From contig JAFQDD010000009.1 of assembly GCA_017416145.1 (NCBI GenBank), positions 1-64,000 of the forward strand: 64,000 bases of DNA, in the 5' to 3' direction. Source of the DNA: Spirochaetaceae bacterium. Its GTDB lineage: Bacteria; Spirochaetota; Spirochaetia; Treponematales; Treponemataceae. Position numbers and translations under genes: made by a program. The notes below the pieces were generated by a model. It was not told the origin of the DNA and ran no database searches. It saw only the letters and a list, made by a program, of their open reading frames with translations. Positions within the stretch are counted from its first letter, which is position 1. The number at the start of each line of letters is the position of its first letter. Below, in pieces: positions 27,253 through 36,405 of the stretch.

Positions 27253-29382
27253 ATGACTAAAATTGAATTTGCTAATATTGATTCTTTTTCAGAATATAAC
27301 TATTTTCCTTCTCAAAATGATTTGGCTGGAAAACGTCAACTTACAGAAAATGAGAAAAATATTCTCATTAAAAACTATAACCACTCCAGTGATTCGGATT
27401 GGAATAATATTTACGTTTCTGAACAATTTGATGCAAATTTAATTAAACACTCAGAGTTTTCTGGCACAATTGTTATTGGCAATTTACAAAAAGCAAATCT
27501 AAAATTCCACGACTTGGTTTTGGAAACTGGAATTTATCACTCAAAGGTGCGTTCTTGCGTAATTGGAGACAATGTTGCCATCCGAAATGTTAGATATTTG
27601 GATAACTACAAAATCGGAAATGGCGTTATTTTGTTTAATATCCAAGAAATGAGCTGTACAAATCACTCAAAATTTGGAAACGGAATTTTAAAAGAAGGTG
27701 AACCAGAATCAAACCGTATTTGGATTGGAGTTTGTAACGAAAACGGCGGTCGTGATATTTTACCTTTTGAAAGTATGCTGCCTTCTGACGCTTATCTTTG
27801 GGCAAAAAATCGTGATGATAAAGAACTTCTTTCTCGATTTGTGGAACTTACTGAATATCACAATGATAAAAAACTAAACACTTACGGACTTGTAGAAGAT
27901 TTTGCAGTTATAAAAAATGCTTCATTGATAAAAGACGCAAAAATCGGTTCATGTGCTTATATAAAAGGAGCTTTTAAGCTAAAAAATATTACAGTTTTAT
28001 CTTCAGAAGATGAGCCTTCCCAAATTGGAGAAGGTGTTGAAATGGTAAACGGAATAATGGGCTACGGCTCAAAGGTGTTTTACCAAGCAGTGGCTGTGCG
28101 ATTTGTTATTGGGCGAAATTGTCAGCTAAAATACGGCGTTCGAGTTTTGAACACGGTTTTAGGGGATAATTCTACTGTTTCTTGCTGTGAGCTTTTGAAC
28201 AATCTAGTTTATCCATTCCACGAACAGCACCACAACTCTAGCTTTTTGATTGCCACCACAATTATGGGACAATCTAATATTGCTTCTGGTGCCACAATCG
28301 GCTCAAATCACAATTCAAGAAGTCCAGACGGTGAAATTGTGGCAGGTCGGGGATTTTGGCCAGGGCTATGCTCAGATTTTAAACACAATTCAAAATTTGC
28401 TTCCTTCGTTCTTGTTTCAAAAGGTTCATATCAGTGTGAGCTAAATATTACTTATCCATTTAGTTTGGTTTCTATTAACTCAACAGAACAAGCAATTTCT
28501 ATTATTCCAGCCTATTGGTTTCAGTACAATATGTTTGCTATGGCTAGAAATAATTCAAAGTTTCAAAAACGGGATAAAAGAGCGGTAAAGGCTCAGCACA
28601 TTGAAACAGATCCTTTTGCCCCAGACGCACTTCAAGAAATTATGTCAAGTTTGAACAGAATTATAAAATTGACTGCTCGAACTTTGAAATATGATGATTT
28701 ACAAAAAGCAAAGGATTTTTTACACCAAAATCCAGACGCAGACCTAACTTTAGAAGATCCTCGTTGTATGAAACGCTACGGGGCAAAAATCCACAAAGCT
28801 GCTCGGGGTTATAAAGAATACAGAAAAGTTGCAAAATATTTTGCTGTAAAAACTTTGGCAAATTGGTATGAAAATACAACATACACACGTCCATCAAGAG
28901 AATTTTTCAACTCAATTCTTGATATCGAACTTTTTACAGAATGGGAAAATGTTGGTGGTCAAGTGATTCCATCTGCAAAAATTGCTGAACTATTTGATTT
29001 AATAAAACAACGAAAAATCAATACTTGGGAAGAAGTTCACCAATTTTACGAAGAATGTCAAAAAAATTATGAAGCCTACAAAGCTAGATACAGCCTATGG
29101 ATTTTGGAACAACTTTACGCTCGAAAAGTTGTGGATTTTTCAAAAGACATTACAAAAGACATCTTAAAAGACGTAATCGCAGTTTCCACATATATGTACG
29201 AAAGTTCAATTTCTTCTCGGGAAAAGGATTATACCGATTATTTTAGAACAATCACTTATAAAAACCAAGAAGAAATGCTAGAAGTTGTGGGAAAATTGGA
29301 AGATAACAGTTTCTTAAAAGAGTTGAAAATCGAAACTGAAAACTTTAATAAAAGGCTGGAAGAAATTTTTGCAAAGATTTAA
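27253..29382 (+). CDS. DUF4954 family protein, left-handed beta-helix type
   Basis: 709 residues. The middle (about 70-430) consists of hexapeptide-like turns such as I-V-I-G-N-L, S-K-F-G-N-G-I, A-K-I-G-S-C-A and G-D-N-S-T-V, typical of a left-handed parallel beta-helix as in acyl- and nucleotidyltransferases. Conserved blocks G-A-T-I-G-S-N-H-N-S-R and G-R-G-F-W-P-G-L match the DUF4954 family of Treponema and Bacteroidetes. The last 250 residues are helical. The frame opens 19 codons earlier, but those codons lie inside the promoter, so ATG 27253 is chosen. Its stop overlaps the stop of convergent hflX by four bases. Function unknown; a sugar-nucleotide or acyl transfer role is only suggested by the fold. 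Confidence 0.8.
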   Translation: MTKIEFANIDSFSEYNYFPSQNDLAGKRQLTENEKNILIKNYNHSSDSDWNNIYVSEQFDANLIKHSEFSGTIVIGNLQKANLKFHDLVLETGIYHSKVRSCVIGDNVAIRNVRYLDNYKIGNGVILFNIQEMSCTNHSKFGNGILKEGEPESNRIWIGVCNENGGRDILPFESMLPSDAYLWAKNRDDKELLSRFVELTEYHNDKKLNTYGLVEDFAVIKNASLIKDAKIGSCAYIKGAFKLKNITVLSSEDEPSQIGEGVEMVNGIMGYGSKVFYQAVAVRFVIGRNCQLKYGVRVLNTVLGDNSTVSCCELLNNLVYPFHEQHHNSSFLIATTIMGQSNIASGATIGSNHNSRSPDGEIVAGRGFWPGLCSDFKHNSKFASFVLVSKGSYQCELNITYPFSLVSINSTEQAISIIPAYWFQYNMFAMARNNSKFQKRDKRAVKAQHIETDPFAPDALQEIMSSLNRIIKLTARTLKYDDLQKAKDFLHQNPDADLTLEDPRCMKRYGAKIHKAARGYKEYRKVAKYFAVKTLANWYENTTYTRPSREFFNSILDIELFTEWENVGGQVIPSAKIAELFDLIKQRKINTWEEVHQFYEECQKNYEAYKARYSLWILEQLYARKVVDFSKDITKDILKDVIAVSTYMYESSISSREKDYTDYFRTITYKNQEEMLEVVGKLEDNSFLKELKIETENFNKRLEEIFAKI

Positions 29383-30644
29383 AGAATCTCTGCTTCTTCC
29401 ACAAGATTTAGCGTTCGCTGACTAGAAGAAATCACGCCACCTAGGCGACCTTCCACTAAAATGTGGTCTTCTAGCCATTCTTCTTTGTATAAAACTCCAG
29501 TTTTTCTGATTAAAGAAACTAAATCACTTCGGTCTAAAGGCAATTTAAAAGTTTTTACAGGGCCTAAAAGTTTTTCGTTTATAGTTTCTGCAAGTTCTAA
29601 AAAGCCCGTTTTTTCTTTTGCACTAACTTTTATGGCAAATGGAAATTCCTTTTCTAGGGATTTTAATATCAAATTGTCTTCGGTGATTTTATCAACCTTG
29701 TTTAGCACAATGATTTTTTCTTTTTCACCAGCACCAGTTTCTGCCAAAACTTCCATAACAGTTTGATATTGAGAAATTGCGTTTTGATCGCTGGAATCTA
29801 GAACAATTAAAAGTAAATCAGCTCTGGCAGCCTCTTCCAAAGTAGATTTAAAAGCGTCTATCAATGTGTGGGGAAGATTGCTAATAAATCCAACTGTATC
29901 AGTTAATAAAACAGAGCCACCATCTTTTAGCTGAAGTTTTCTGGTTGTTGGGTCCAAAGTTGCAAAAAGTCTATCTTCCACAAAAGCCTCTGCTCCAGTA
30001 AGGGCATTTAACAAACTGGATTTACCAGCATTTGTGTACCCCACTAAAGCACAAGTTGGAACAGGTGTTCTTTCCCGCCGCTTTCGCATAGTTTCACGCT
30101 CTTTTATTACTTTTTTTAGTTCTTGTTTAATTAAGTGAATTCTAGCTTCTACACCCCGTCGGTCAAGTTCTAGCTGAGTTTCTCCACTTCCCTTTGAGCC
30201 ATAACTTCCACCTCGCTGACGAGACATTTCCCCATAGGAATGGGCTAACCGTGGCAAAGAATACTGGAGTTTTGCAAGTTCTACTTGGAGCATAGCCTCC
30301 TTTGTTTTTGCCCGTTGACCAAAAATTCTTATAATCACTTCTTGGCGGTCAAATACAGGAATATCTGCAAGTTTTTCCCAGTTACGCTGTTTTGTTGGAC
30401 TAAGCTCAAAATCAAAAATAATACAATCGGCTTCTGCTTCCTTGGCAAAATAAGCAATATCATTGGCTTTCCCAGTTCCTATTCCATATTTTGGCTCTGG
30501 GTCTAATCGCTGCAAAACGAAAGATTCCACCACTTCCATGCCAAGAGTGTCTACAAGTCCTTCCAATTCCTTTAGAGAAGTATTTGGCTCTCCAACTAAA
30601 AAAGCCTTTGGTTTTTGAGTTTGTTCTTTTTCCAAATCAATCAT
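29379..30644 (-). CDS. hflX: Ribosome-associated GTPase HflX
   Basis: 421 residues. An N-terminal nucleotide-binding domain with the T-G-K-A-N-D-I and L-S-P-T-K-Q-R-N-W motifs, a helical linker with the G-S-G-E-T-Q-L-E-L-D-R-R signature, and a GTPase domain: G1 G-Y-T-N-A-G-K-S-S near 205, G2 F-A-T-L-D-P-T-T, G3 D-T-V-G-F, G4 N-K-V-D. HflX splits stalled or heat-damaged ribosomes. No Shine-Dalgarno site precedes the ATG; CATATT ending six bases upstream could be a leaderless -10 box. It converges on DUF4954 with a four-base overlap and no terminator hairpin between them. Confidence 0.95.
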   Translation of the reverse strand: MIDLEKEQTQKPKAFLVGEPNTSLKELEGLVDTLGMEVVESFVLQRLDPEPKYGIGTGKANDIAYFAKEAEADCIIFDFELSPTKQRNWEKLADIPVFDRQEVIIRIFGQRAKTKEAMLQVELAKLQYSLPRLAHSYGEMSRQRGGSYGSKGSGETQLELDRRGVEARIHLIKQELKKVIKERETMRKRRERTPVPTCALVGYTNAGKSSLLNALTGAEAFVEDRLFATLDPTTRKLQLKDGGSVLLTDTVGFISNLPHTLIDAFKSTLEEAARADLLLIVLDSSDQNAISQYQTVMEVLAETGAGEKEKIIVLNKVDKITEDNLILKSLEKEFPFAIKVSAKEKTGFLELAETINEKLLGPVKTFKLPLDRSDLVSLIRKTGVLYKEEWLEDHILVEGRLGGVISSSQRTLNLVEEAEIL

Positions 30645-30837
30645 AAAATCAATATGCCATTTTTTTTGAAGAATGAAAAGTAATATTGAAAATAAATTGC
30701 ATCTTAAAATTTCACTGTCAATTTAACGAAAAAAAAACACTAAAACGAAAAAAGACTACCTTGTAGATGGGAAAAATATCCTTGATAATTATTTAAAGAA
30801 CTATTTTAAACAATTTTTATACAAAATCGAGGAAAAT

Positions 30838-32256
30838 ATGAAAAAATCATTTTATTATTTACTAAGTATTACCCTAATCATAATGCTAAGTTTTTCTTGC
30901 ACTTCAAAAGTTCCCACAAAAGAAGGTTGGTCTTTAGTTTGGAATGATGAGTTTAACGGAAATAAACTTGATTTAACAAAATGGGATTATCAAATTGGAA
31001 CTGGCAGTCAATACGGACTAAATGGCTGGGGAAATGACGAAGCTCAATATTACAGTCCAGAAAATGTATCTGTAAAAGATGGATATTTGGTAATTGAAGC
31101 AAAACTAGAAAACAAAGAAGGCATGAATTATACCTCTGGTCGTGTTCGCACAATGACTCAAGATGGAAAACCTTTATTTACAACAACTTACGGTCGAATA
31201 GAAGCTAGTATGAGTTTACCAAAGGGGAACGGAGTTTGGCCTGCATTTTGGATGCTCTCTGCAGATGAATCCTACGGAACTTGGCCATTATCTGGAGAAA
31301 TTGACATTATGGAAGCAAGAGGCAGGTTGCCAAATCGAGTTTACAACGCCATTCACTACGGACAACCTTGGCCAATGCAAAAATACACTTCATCAATGTA
31401 CAAATTTCCAACAGGCGAAGATATCACTGGATTTCACGAATATGCAGTGGAATGGGAACCTGGAATTGTTCGCTGGTTTGTGGACAATAACCTATATTTT
31501 GAAACTTCATCTTGGTGGACAATGCCAAATGATGCAGAAGAACCCTTTCCATATCCAGCACCATACGACAAACCATTTTACATATTGTTAAATCTTGCAA
31601 TTGGTGGAACTTATGATGAATATCGTCTACCAAAGGATTACGAATTTCCATTTCAAATGAAAGTGGATTATGTTCGTGTTTATGAAAAAACAACAGGATA
31701 TAATTATGATGTAATACGACCAATTCCAGAGCGGGATTCAAAAGCCCTTGAAAAATATAGAGTGGAGAATGGAAATTACATTATGGATAGTGATTTTTTA
31801 ACTGCTACCCAAGAAGGTCTAAAAACAAACACAATGGATAAAAAAAGCGGAAACTGGTATTTCTTGGCATTATCAGATTTTGCAGGAAAAGCAGTGGGCG
31901 AAGCAAAGGACGGTGCATTTAATATCGATATTTTAGAAAAAGGAAACGAAGTTCATTCTGTCCAATTACTTCAACATTTAGGAATCGCAAAAGGATATAC
32001 ATACATCATCCAATTTGACGCAAAAGCAGATGCAGATAGAACAATCTCTGTAAAATTGGGAGGAGACGATGATAATGGATGGGCAGTATATTCTTCTCAA
32101 TATTCACCAACCCTTACAACAGAATATAAAACATTCAAATACAGATTTACAATGGAAAATAATAGCGACCCAGAAGCCCGTTTAGAATTTAATGTGGGAA
32201 AAGACACACCAAGTGTATCAATCAAAAACGTGAAAGTTACCACAGTTGATTTTTAA
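30838..32256 (+). CDS. GH16 endo-beta-1,3(4)-glucanase lipoprotein with C-terminal carbohydrate-binding module
   Basis: 472 residues. The signal peptide ends L-S-F-S-C, a lipobox with Cys at about 21. The GH16 domain (30-285) has the catalytic signature G-E-I-D-I-M-E-A-R near residue 154 (nucleophile and acid/base Glu) plus W-P-A-F-W-M-L and substrate-side W residues. Residues 310-472 form a beta-rich module like CBM4/9 (N-G-N-Y-I-M-D-S-D-F-L start). It should cut laminarin or mixed-linkage beta-glucan at the cell surface. A GAGG site precedes the start. The convergent neighbour is a GH94 phosphorylase, giving a surface hydrolase plus cytosolic phosphorylase pair. Confidence 0.9.
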   Translation: MKKSFYYLLSITLIIMLSFSCTSKVPTKEGWSLVWNDEFNGNKLDLTKWDYQIGTGSQYGLNGWGNDEAQYYSPENVSVKDGYLVIEAKLENKEGMNYTSGRVRTMTQDGKPLFTTTYGRIEASMSLPKGNGVWPAFWMLSADESYGTWPLSGEIDIMEARGRLPNRVYNAIHYGQPWPMQKYTSSMYKFPTGEDITGFHEYAVEWEPGIVRWFVDNNLYFETSSWWTMPNDAEEPFPYPAPYDKPFYILLNLAIGGTYDEYRLPKDYEFPFQMKVDYVRVYEKTTGYNYDVIRPIPERDSKALEKYRVENGNYIMDSDFLTATQEGLKTNTMDKKSGNWYFLALSDFAGKAVGEAKDGAFNIDILEKGNEVHSVQLLQHLGIAKGYTYIIQFDAKADADRTISVKLGGDDDNGWAVYSSQYSPTLTTEYKTFKYRFTMENNSDPEARLEFNVGKDTPSVSIKNVKVTTVDF

Positions 32257-32285
32257 AAATTGAAAGATTAAAAAAAAGATTGAGA

Positions 32286-32309
32286 ATGAATATTCAAGTA
32301 TATTCATTG
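32286..32309 (+). terminator. Small AT-rich hairpin after the GH16 gene
   Basis: Perfect 9-bp arms (AATGAATAT against ATATTCATT) with a six-base loop, 30 bases after the GH16 stop. It has no T run, so it may help end transcription or only protect the 3' end. Confidence 0.35.
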
Positions 32310-32334
32310 CACAGTGATTCCAAAGTATAAAAAA

Positions 32335-32361
32335 GGGGGATACTTTACTTCAAAGCCCCCC
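32335..32361 (-). terminator. Intrinsic terminator of the GH94 gene
   Basis: On the minus strand GGGGG, an inner CTTT/AAAG stem, then CCCCC followed by TTTTTT. It starts a few bases after the GH94 stop codon. Confidence 0.85.
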
Positions 32362-32367
32362 GTTATC

Positions 32368-34497
32368 TTATAATTCAATTCCCTGTGGCAAAATAAAATC
32401 AAAAACAGACATTGAAAGCCAGTTTACAGTTCCTGTAAGCCAAGGAACACCGCCTTCTCCAGCCTTGTCTTTGTAATATCCGCCGTTGTAAAAGTTTACC
32501 AAAACAAATGGTTCTGCTTTTGTAACCTTCCAGTCTTTTTTGAAAGGTAACACTTTATTCAAAATCCGTTTTGCATCTTCGGTTCTACCAGCTTTGAATA
32601 ATGCGTAAACCGCAAAAGCACTAGAGTGGTTATAAATTGCAAAGTTTTCTGCCATACCAGGTGCAAGAGCAGAAAGGTTTCCGTAACTTGGATCAAACTT
32701 GTTAAAACCAGGAAGGACTTTTAGCAATCCGTGTTCTGTTTCAAGTTTTTCAAGCATAGAATCAATTGCGATTTTTGCAACTTCTTTTGCTTCTGGAGCA
32801 AACTCGCTCATTCCACTGATTGTGAACCAAACCTGTGGCAACAAGAAAATACGCTCTTGGCCGTCGTATTTGTATTTTTCAGCACCAGGAACTTTTCCAT
32901 TAGAAATTGGCTCATTTCCGTTGCCACCAAGAATAAATCCACTTTCAGAAGCAGCCCGAGCAAACCATTTTCCGTTCCAATAAGCCATTGTTCCGTCAAA
33001 AAGTTTTTGTTTTTCAGCTTTAATCTCAAATGGATGAGAAAATCCATGTTGATTTGCAACTTTATCCAGTAAATCCAAAGCATAAAATGCAAATTGATTT
33101 AAGAAAACTGTTCCACCCTCTTTTCCAGGTCCTGATAAAGCGTCGTTCCAGTCTCCAATTCCCATTTTTACAAGCTGATGGTCACCGTAAACCAAAGCAT
33201 ATTTTATACCCTGTACAGCGTGTTCAAAAAGTGTAACTTCATTTTCATCATCAAGATATTTAGCTTTTTTTGTGTAAATACTTGAATCTCCAGTAAAACG
33301 TTCGTAAACACTTAAGGCTGTTATAATCCAGAATGGCAAGTCTCTAAAATCTCGCTCGTCGTTGACACCACCTTCTGTATTCCACTGACGCAAACATTGT
33401 CCAGATTTCTTTTGGCGAGTACACAAATCCACTAAAAGATTTGCCGCAATATCTTTATCATAAGAACAAATTCCCATAGCATCTTGTGCCACATCACGGA
33501 AACCACGGAAAGTACCACGCACCAAACCTGTGGACTGTTCGTAAATCTGGTAGCCAAAGAAGGTTTTTAGCCAAGCAAAAGTTGCTTCGTCTTTTATATT
33601 AGCTTTTTCAAAGGCTTTTAGATTTAGCTTTTTCTTCCATTCAGAGCGTAAATCTTCTAAAACTTTTTCCACATCAGAAACAGTTTTATATTCATTTGAT
33701 ATTTTGTCTAGAACATCTACTCCAACACCAGTAAAGAAAGCTAAAGTTTTTTCTTCACCAGGTTTTAGCTCTAAATCATATTTACAAGCTGCAATGTAAG
33801 GGTCGCCACCGCTCATATTGCAAGAAAGTTTTTCATTAAATACGGATAATGGTTTTTGCTGATCTCCACCGGCGAAAAATCGCTTTAAACTTGTTTCAAA
33901 AGAAGCAGGTTTTTCTAATGGCTTAAAGAAACCAGTTACAGCTCCTCCAACACGGCGTTCAAACAAGATAGAAGAATCTTCCCGAACGGTTGTGTCTGTG
34001 TACCAGCAATAATAAACTGGATCAACACCGAAAGAGTTGTAAAGCAAAAACTCAATTTCTGGAGTTACAGAAAACTTTTTTGTTTCTTTTGAAATATTTT
34101 TTGCTTTTACAAGCATAATTTCATAAGTTCCAGATTTTGGCAAAAATACAGTTTCTAAAACTTCTATACCGTTTTTTACCCCACGATAATTTGTGGCACC
34201 TGGTTCATGAATACATTCAAAAGAATCAAGTTTTGTTTTACATGGCAAATAGCTTGGAGACCAAACACAGCCATCTTCAGCACTTCCCTCTTGCACGTAA
34301 ACATAGCGTCCTTTGCAAGGTGAAAAGAAGTCATAATTTGTAACAGAGATTCTAGGCTCTTTCAAAGTTGTGGCATAACCATCTCCTGTGTGAGAAATTT
34401 TTACACCGTAATCTCCATTTGACAAATAATTGTACCAAGGTCTAAACATTTGTGGTTCTGATAAACAGAAACCTTTTTCATTGATTTCGTAACTCAT
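32368..34497 (-). CDS. GH94-type beta-glucoside phosphorylase
   Basis: About 709 residues. N-terminal beta-sandwich (F-R-P-W-Y-N-Y-L-S-N-G-D-Y-G start), helical linker, and an (alpha/alpha)6 barrel with the family blocks Y-Q-I-Y-E-Q-S-T-G-L-V-R-G, F-R-G-F-R-D-V-A-Q-D, W-N-T-E-G-G and G-I-G-D-W-N-D-A-L, whose Asp near 452 is the general acid. Such enzymes split beta-linked disaccharides with phosphate to glucose-1-phosphate, saving ATP. The adjacent beta-1,3-glucanase suggests laminaribiose or cellobiose as substrate; the sequence alone does not decide. The frame opens 12 codons earlier at a TTG inside the -35 box, so the ATG at 34497 is chosen. Confidence 0.82.
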   Translation of the reverse strand: MSYEINEKGFCLSEPQMFRPWYNYLSNGDYGVKISHTGDGYATTLKEPRISVTNYDFFSPCKGRYVYVQEGSAEDGCVWSPSYLPCKTKLDSFECIHEPGATNYRGVKNGIEVLETVFLPKSGTYEIMLVKAKNISKETKKFSVTPEIEFLLYNSFGVDPVYYCWYTDTTVREDSSILFERRVGGAVTGFFKPLEKPASFETSLKRFFAGGDQQKPLSVFNEKLSCNMSGGDPYIAACKYDLELKPGEEKTLAFFTGVGVDVLDKISNEYKTVSDVEKVLEDLRSEWKKKLNLKAFEKANIKDEATFAWLKTFFGYQIYEQSTGLVRGTFRGFRDVAQDAMGICSYDKDIAANLLVDLCTRQKKSGQCLRQWNTEGGVNDERDFRDLPFWIITALSVYERFTGDSSIYTKKAKYLDDENEVTLFEHAVQGIKYALVYGDHQLVKMGIGDWNDALSGPGKEGGTVFLNQFAFYALDLLDKVANQHGFSHPFEIKAEKQKLFDGTMAYWNGKWFARAASESGFILGGNGNEPISNGKVPGAEKYKYDGQERIFLLPQVWFTISGMSEFAPEAKEVAKIAIDSMLEKLETEHGLLKVLPGFNKFDPSYGNLSALAPGMAENFAIYNHSSAFAVYALFKAGRTEDAKRILNKVLPFKKDWKVTKAEPFVLVNFYNGGYYKDKAGEGGVPWLTGTVNWLSMSVFDFILPQGIEL

Positions 34498-34504
34498 ACT
34501 TTTG

Positions 34505-34533
34505 AGTTTATGTCTATAATTATCTTTTGTCAA
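34505..34533 (-). promoter_or_regulatory. Leaderless promoter of the GH94 gene
   Basis: TTGACA (34533-34528), 17-base spacer, TAAACT (34510-34505) on the minus strand. The ATG begins seven bases after the -10 box and there is no ribosome site. Confidence 0.65.
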
Positions 34534-34561
34534 GTTTGTACAAAGAAAATACTAACTATTT

Positions 34562-34960
34562 TTACAAAATTGCATAATAAGGTTCATTGTAATAAGAAAA
34601 ACTCTTATCACATGTTAATAAATTCATTGTTTCAGATTTAGCCTGAGAAAGTAAAATTCTATCAAAAGGGTCGTTGTGTTCTGGGGAATTTTCTTTCTTT
34701 TCTAATGTTTCCAAGGCTAAAATATGTTTTTCATCAATTGGAAGTTTTTTATATCCTGCTTGTTCACAATAGTGCATAAATTCTGTACCAGAAATATTTA
34801 ACTTTTTCTTTTCATTTTTTATAGAAACTTCCAACATAGAAGCAACACTATAAAAAATCTGGTTTTTGGGATTCATTAATACTTCAAAAGCTTTTTTTGG
34901 TAATTTTTCAGAACCTTCCAAAGCCCAAAGCAAAAGATGGGTATCAAATAAAAAATCCAT
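34562..34960 (-). CDS. PIN-domain toxin (VapC-like) of a type II toxin-antitoxin pair
   Basis: 132 residues, usual length. PIN-domain acidic residues are in place: F-L-F-D-T-H-L-L-L-W (Asp 6), S-M-L-E-V-S-I-K (Glu near 44), and H-N-D-P-F-D-R-I-L-L (Asp near 97-100), followed by L-L-T-C-D-K-S-F. PIN toxins cut RNA, often tRNA or rRNA. It lies ten bases after the Phd-like antitoxin gene with a GGAG site between them. The T-H-L-L-L-W version belongs to the group usually paired with Phd/YefM antitoxins rather than AbrB types, as seen here. Confidence 0.88.
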   Translation of the reverse strand: MDFLFDTHLLLWALEGSEKLPKKAFEVLMNPKNQIFYSVASMLEVSIKNEKKKLNISGTEFMHYCEQAGYKKLPIDEKHILALETLEKKENSPEHNDPFDRILLSQAKSETMNLLTCDKSFSYYNEPYYAIL

Positions 34961-34970
34961 ACAAACTCTC

Positions 34971-35216
34971 CTATATTCCTAAAAAGTCAGAAGTAATTTC
35001 AGAATCAACTGAATTAAATTCTTCTAAATCTGGAATAAAGATTTTTCCTTTTGCAATTCCAATTCGTGACGATATATCAACCTTAGGAACAAGACAAAGT
35101 TTCGCCACAGGATTGTTATTTTTACAAATTATGATTTCATCCTCTTCTTTGTTTTCCAACATAGAAAGTAATCTTGAAAAATTTGTTTTTGCTTCTAAAA
35201 CATTAACTTGACACAT
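34971..35216 (-). CDS. Phd/YefM-family antitoxin
   Basis: 81 residues. The N-terminus V-N-V-L-E-A-K-T-N-F-S-R-L-L matches the DNA-binding Phd/YefM fold, and N-N-N-P-V-A-K-L-C-L-V continues it; the acidic C-terminal tail (L-E-E-F-N-S-V-D-S-E) would wrap the PIN toxin. The frame opens 23 codons upstream, but that part lies in the promoter and operators; the ATG at 35216 has GGAG ten bases before it. It should neutralise the toxin and repress its own promoter through the two palindromes upstream. Confidence 0.85.
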   Translation of the reverse strand: MCQVNVLEAKTNFSRLLSMLENKEEDEIIICKNNNPVAKLCLVPKVDISSRIGIAKGKIFIPDLEEFNSVDSEITSDFLGI

Positions 35217-35237
35217 ACTTTTTCTCCAAATAAAACT

Positions 35238-35291
35238 AGTCAACCTGACTAAGTTTAATATATCACACTTTACAATATTGGTCAAGTTGAC
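35238..35291 (-). promoter_or_regulatory. Promoter of the Phd/PIN pair flanked by two palindromic operators
   Basis: On the minus strand -35 TTGACC (35285-35280), 17-base spacer, -10 TATATT (35262-35257). Two palindromes share the core AGTCA/TGACT: AGTCAACCTGACT at 35238-35250 near the start point and GTCAAGTTGAC at 35281-35291 over the -35 box. Their centres are 42 bases apart, four helical turns, on the same DNA face. Confidence 0.72.
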
Positions 35292-35315
35292 TAAGTGTAT
35301 TTTTTACATAAAAAA

Positions 35316-35355
35316 AGCCACTCACCAGAAAAATCACTTTTTCTAGCAAGTGGCT
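35316..35355 (-). terminator. Intrinsic terminator of the IscU-like/GGGtGRT operon
   Basis: AGCCACT/AGTGGCT outer stem with an AGAAAAA/TTTTTCT inner stem, followed on the minus strand by a T run. Confidence 0.85.
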
Positions 35356-35381
35356 CATTCAAACAAGTTTTAGAATCAAAC

Positions 35382-36389
35382 TTATTTTGATAGTGCAGTT
35401 GCAACGTCAACAGCTACAGCTACTGTTGCACCAACCATTGGGTTGTTACCAATTCCTAAGAAGCCCATCATTTCTACGTGAGCTGGAACTGATGAAGAAC
35501 CTGCAAATTGTGCGTCTGAGTGCATACGACCCATTGTATCTGTCATACCGTAAGAAGCTGGACCTGCAGCCATGTTATCTGGGTGAAGTGTACGACCTGT
35601 ACCACCACCAGAAGCTACAGAGAAATATTTCTTACCTTTTTCAACACATTCTTTTTTGTATGTACCAGCAACTGGGTGTTGGAAACGTGTTGGGTTTGTT
35701 GAGTTACCTGTAATAGAAACGTCAACGCCTTCGTGCCACATTACTGCAACACCTTCGCGAACGTCGTCTGAACCGTAACATTTAACTTTTGCTCTTTCAC
35801 CATTTGAATATGGGATTTCTTTGATTACTTTTAGTTCACCTGTGTAGTAATCAAATTGTGTTTGAACATAAGTAAATCCGTTGATACGGCTGATGATTTG
35901 AGCTGCGTCTTTTCCAAGACCGTTTAGGATACAGCGTAGTGGTTCTTTGCGAACTTTGTCTGCTTTTTGTGCAATTTTAATAGCACCTTCAGCTGCTGCA
36001 AATGATTCGTGTCCTGCTAGGAAAGCAAAACATTTTGTTTCTTCACGTAGAAGACGAGCAGCAAGATTTCCGTGGCCAAGACCAACTTTTCTGTCTTCAG
36101 CTACAGAACCTGGAATACAGAATGATTGTAGACCAATTCCGATTGCTTCAGCTGCATCTGCTGCGTTTGTGCAACCTTTTTTAAGAGCAATAGCTGCACC
36201 ACAAACATAAGCCCATTTTGCGTTTTCAAAACAAATAGGTTGTGTTTCTTCTACTGTTTTATATGGATCGATACCTGCTTTGTCACAGATTTCTTTTGCT
36301 TCTTCAATTGAAGAAATGCCGTTTTCTTTTAGAGCTGCAAGAACTTTGTCGATACGGCGTTCGTAGCTTTCAAATTTAATTTCTGCCAT
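35382..36389 (-). CDS. GGGtGRT family protein
   Basis: 335 residues. The eponymous motif is S-G-G-G-T-G-R-T-L-H-P-D-N near residue 263. Other conserved blocks: I-P-G-S-V-A-E-D-R-K-V-G-L-G-H-G-N, F-L-A-G-H-E-S-F-A-A-A-E-G-A, C-I-L-N-G-L-G-K-D-A-A, and near the end A-G-S-S-S-V-P-A-H-V-E-M-M-G-F. The family is strongly conserved in anaerobes but has no assigned reaction. It sits 16 bases downstream of an IscU/NifU-like scaffold gene, the usual partner, so a role around Fe-S clusters is an inference from context. The GGAGG site is strong. Codon use and composition look like those of a highly expressed protein. Confidence 0.88.
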   Translation of the reverse strand: MAEIKFESYERRIDKVLAALKENGISSIEEAKEICDKAGIDPYKTVEETQPICFENAKWAYVCGAAIALKKGCTNAADAAEAIGIGLQSFCIPGSVAEDRKVGLGHGNLAARLLREETKCFAFLAGHESFAAAEGAIKIAQKADKVRKEPLRCILNGLGKDAAQIISRINGFTYVQTQFDYYTGELKVIKEIPYSNGERAKVKCYGSDDVREGVAVMWHEGVDVSITGNSTNPTRFQHPVAGTYKKECVEKGKKYFSVASGGGTGRTLHPDNMAAGPASYGMTDTMGRMHSDAQFAGSSSVPAHVEMMGFLGIGNNPMVGATVAVAVDVATALSK

Positions 36390-36405
36390 TTTCTATTCCT
36401 CCGCC

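Noticed and set aside
34497-34533. Longer GH94 start at the TTG (34533)
   Set aside because: This TTG is part of the TTGACA -35 box; the ATG at 34497 matches the family start better.
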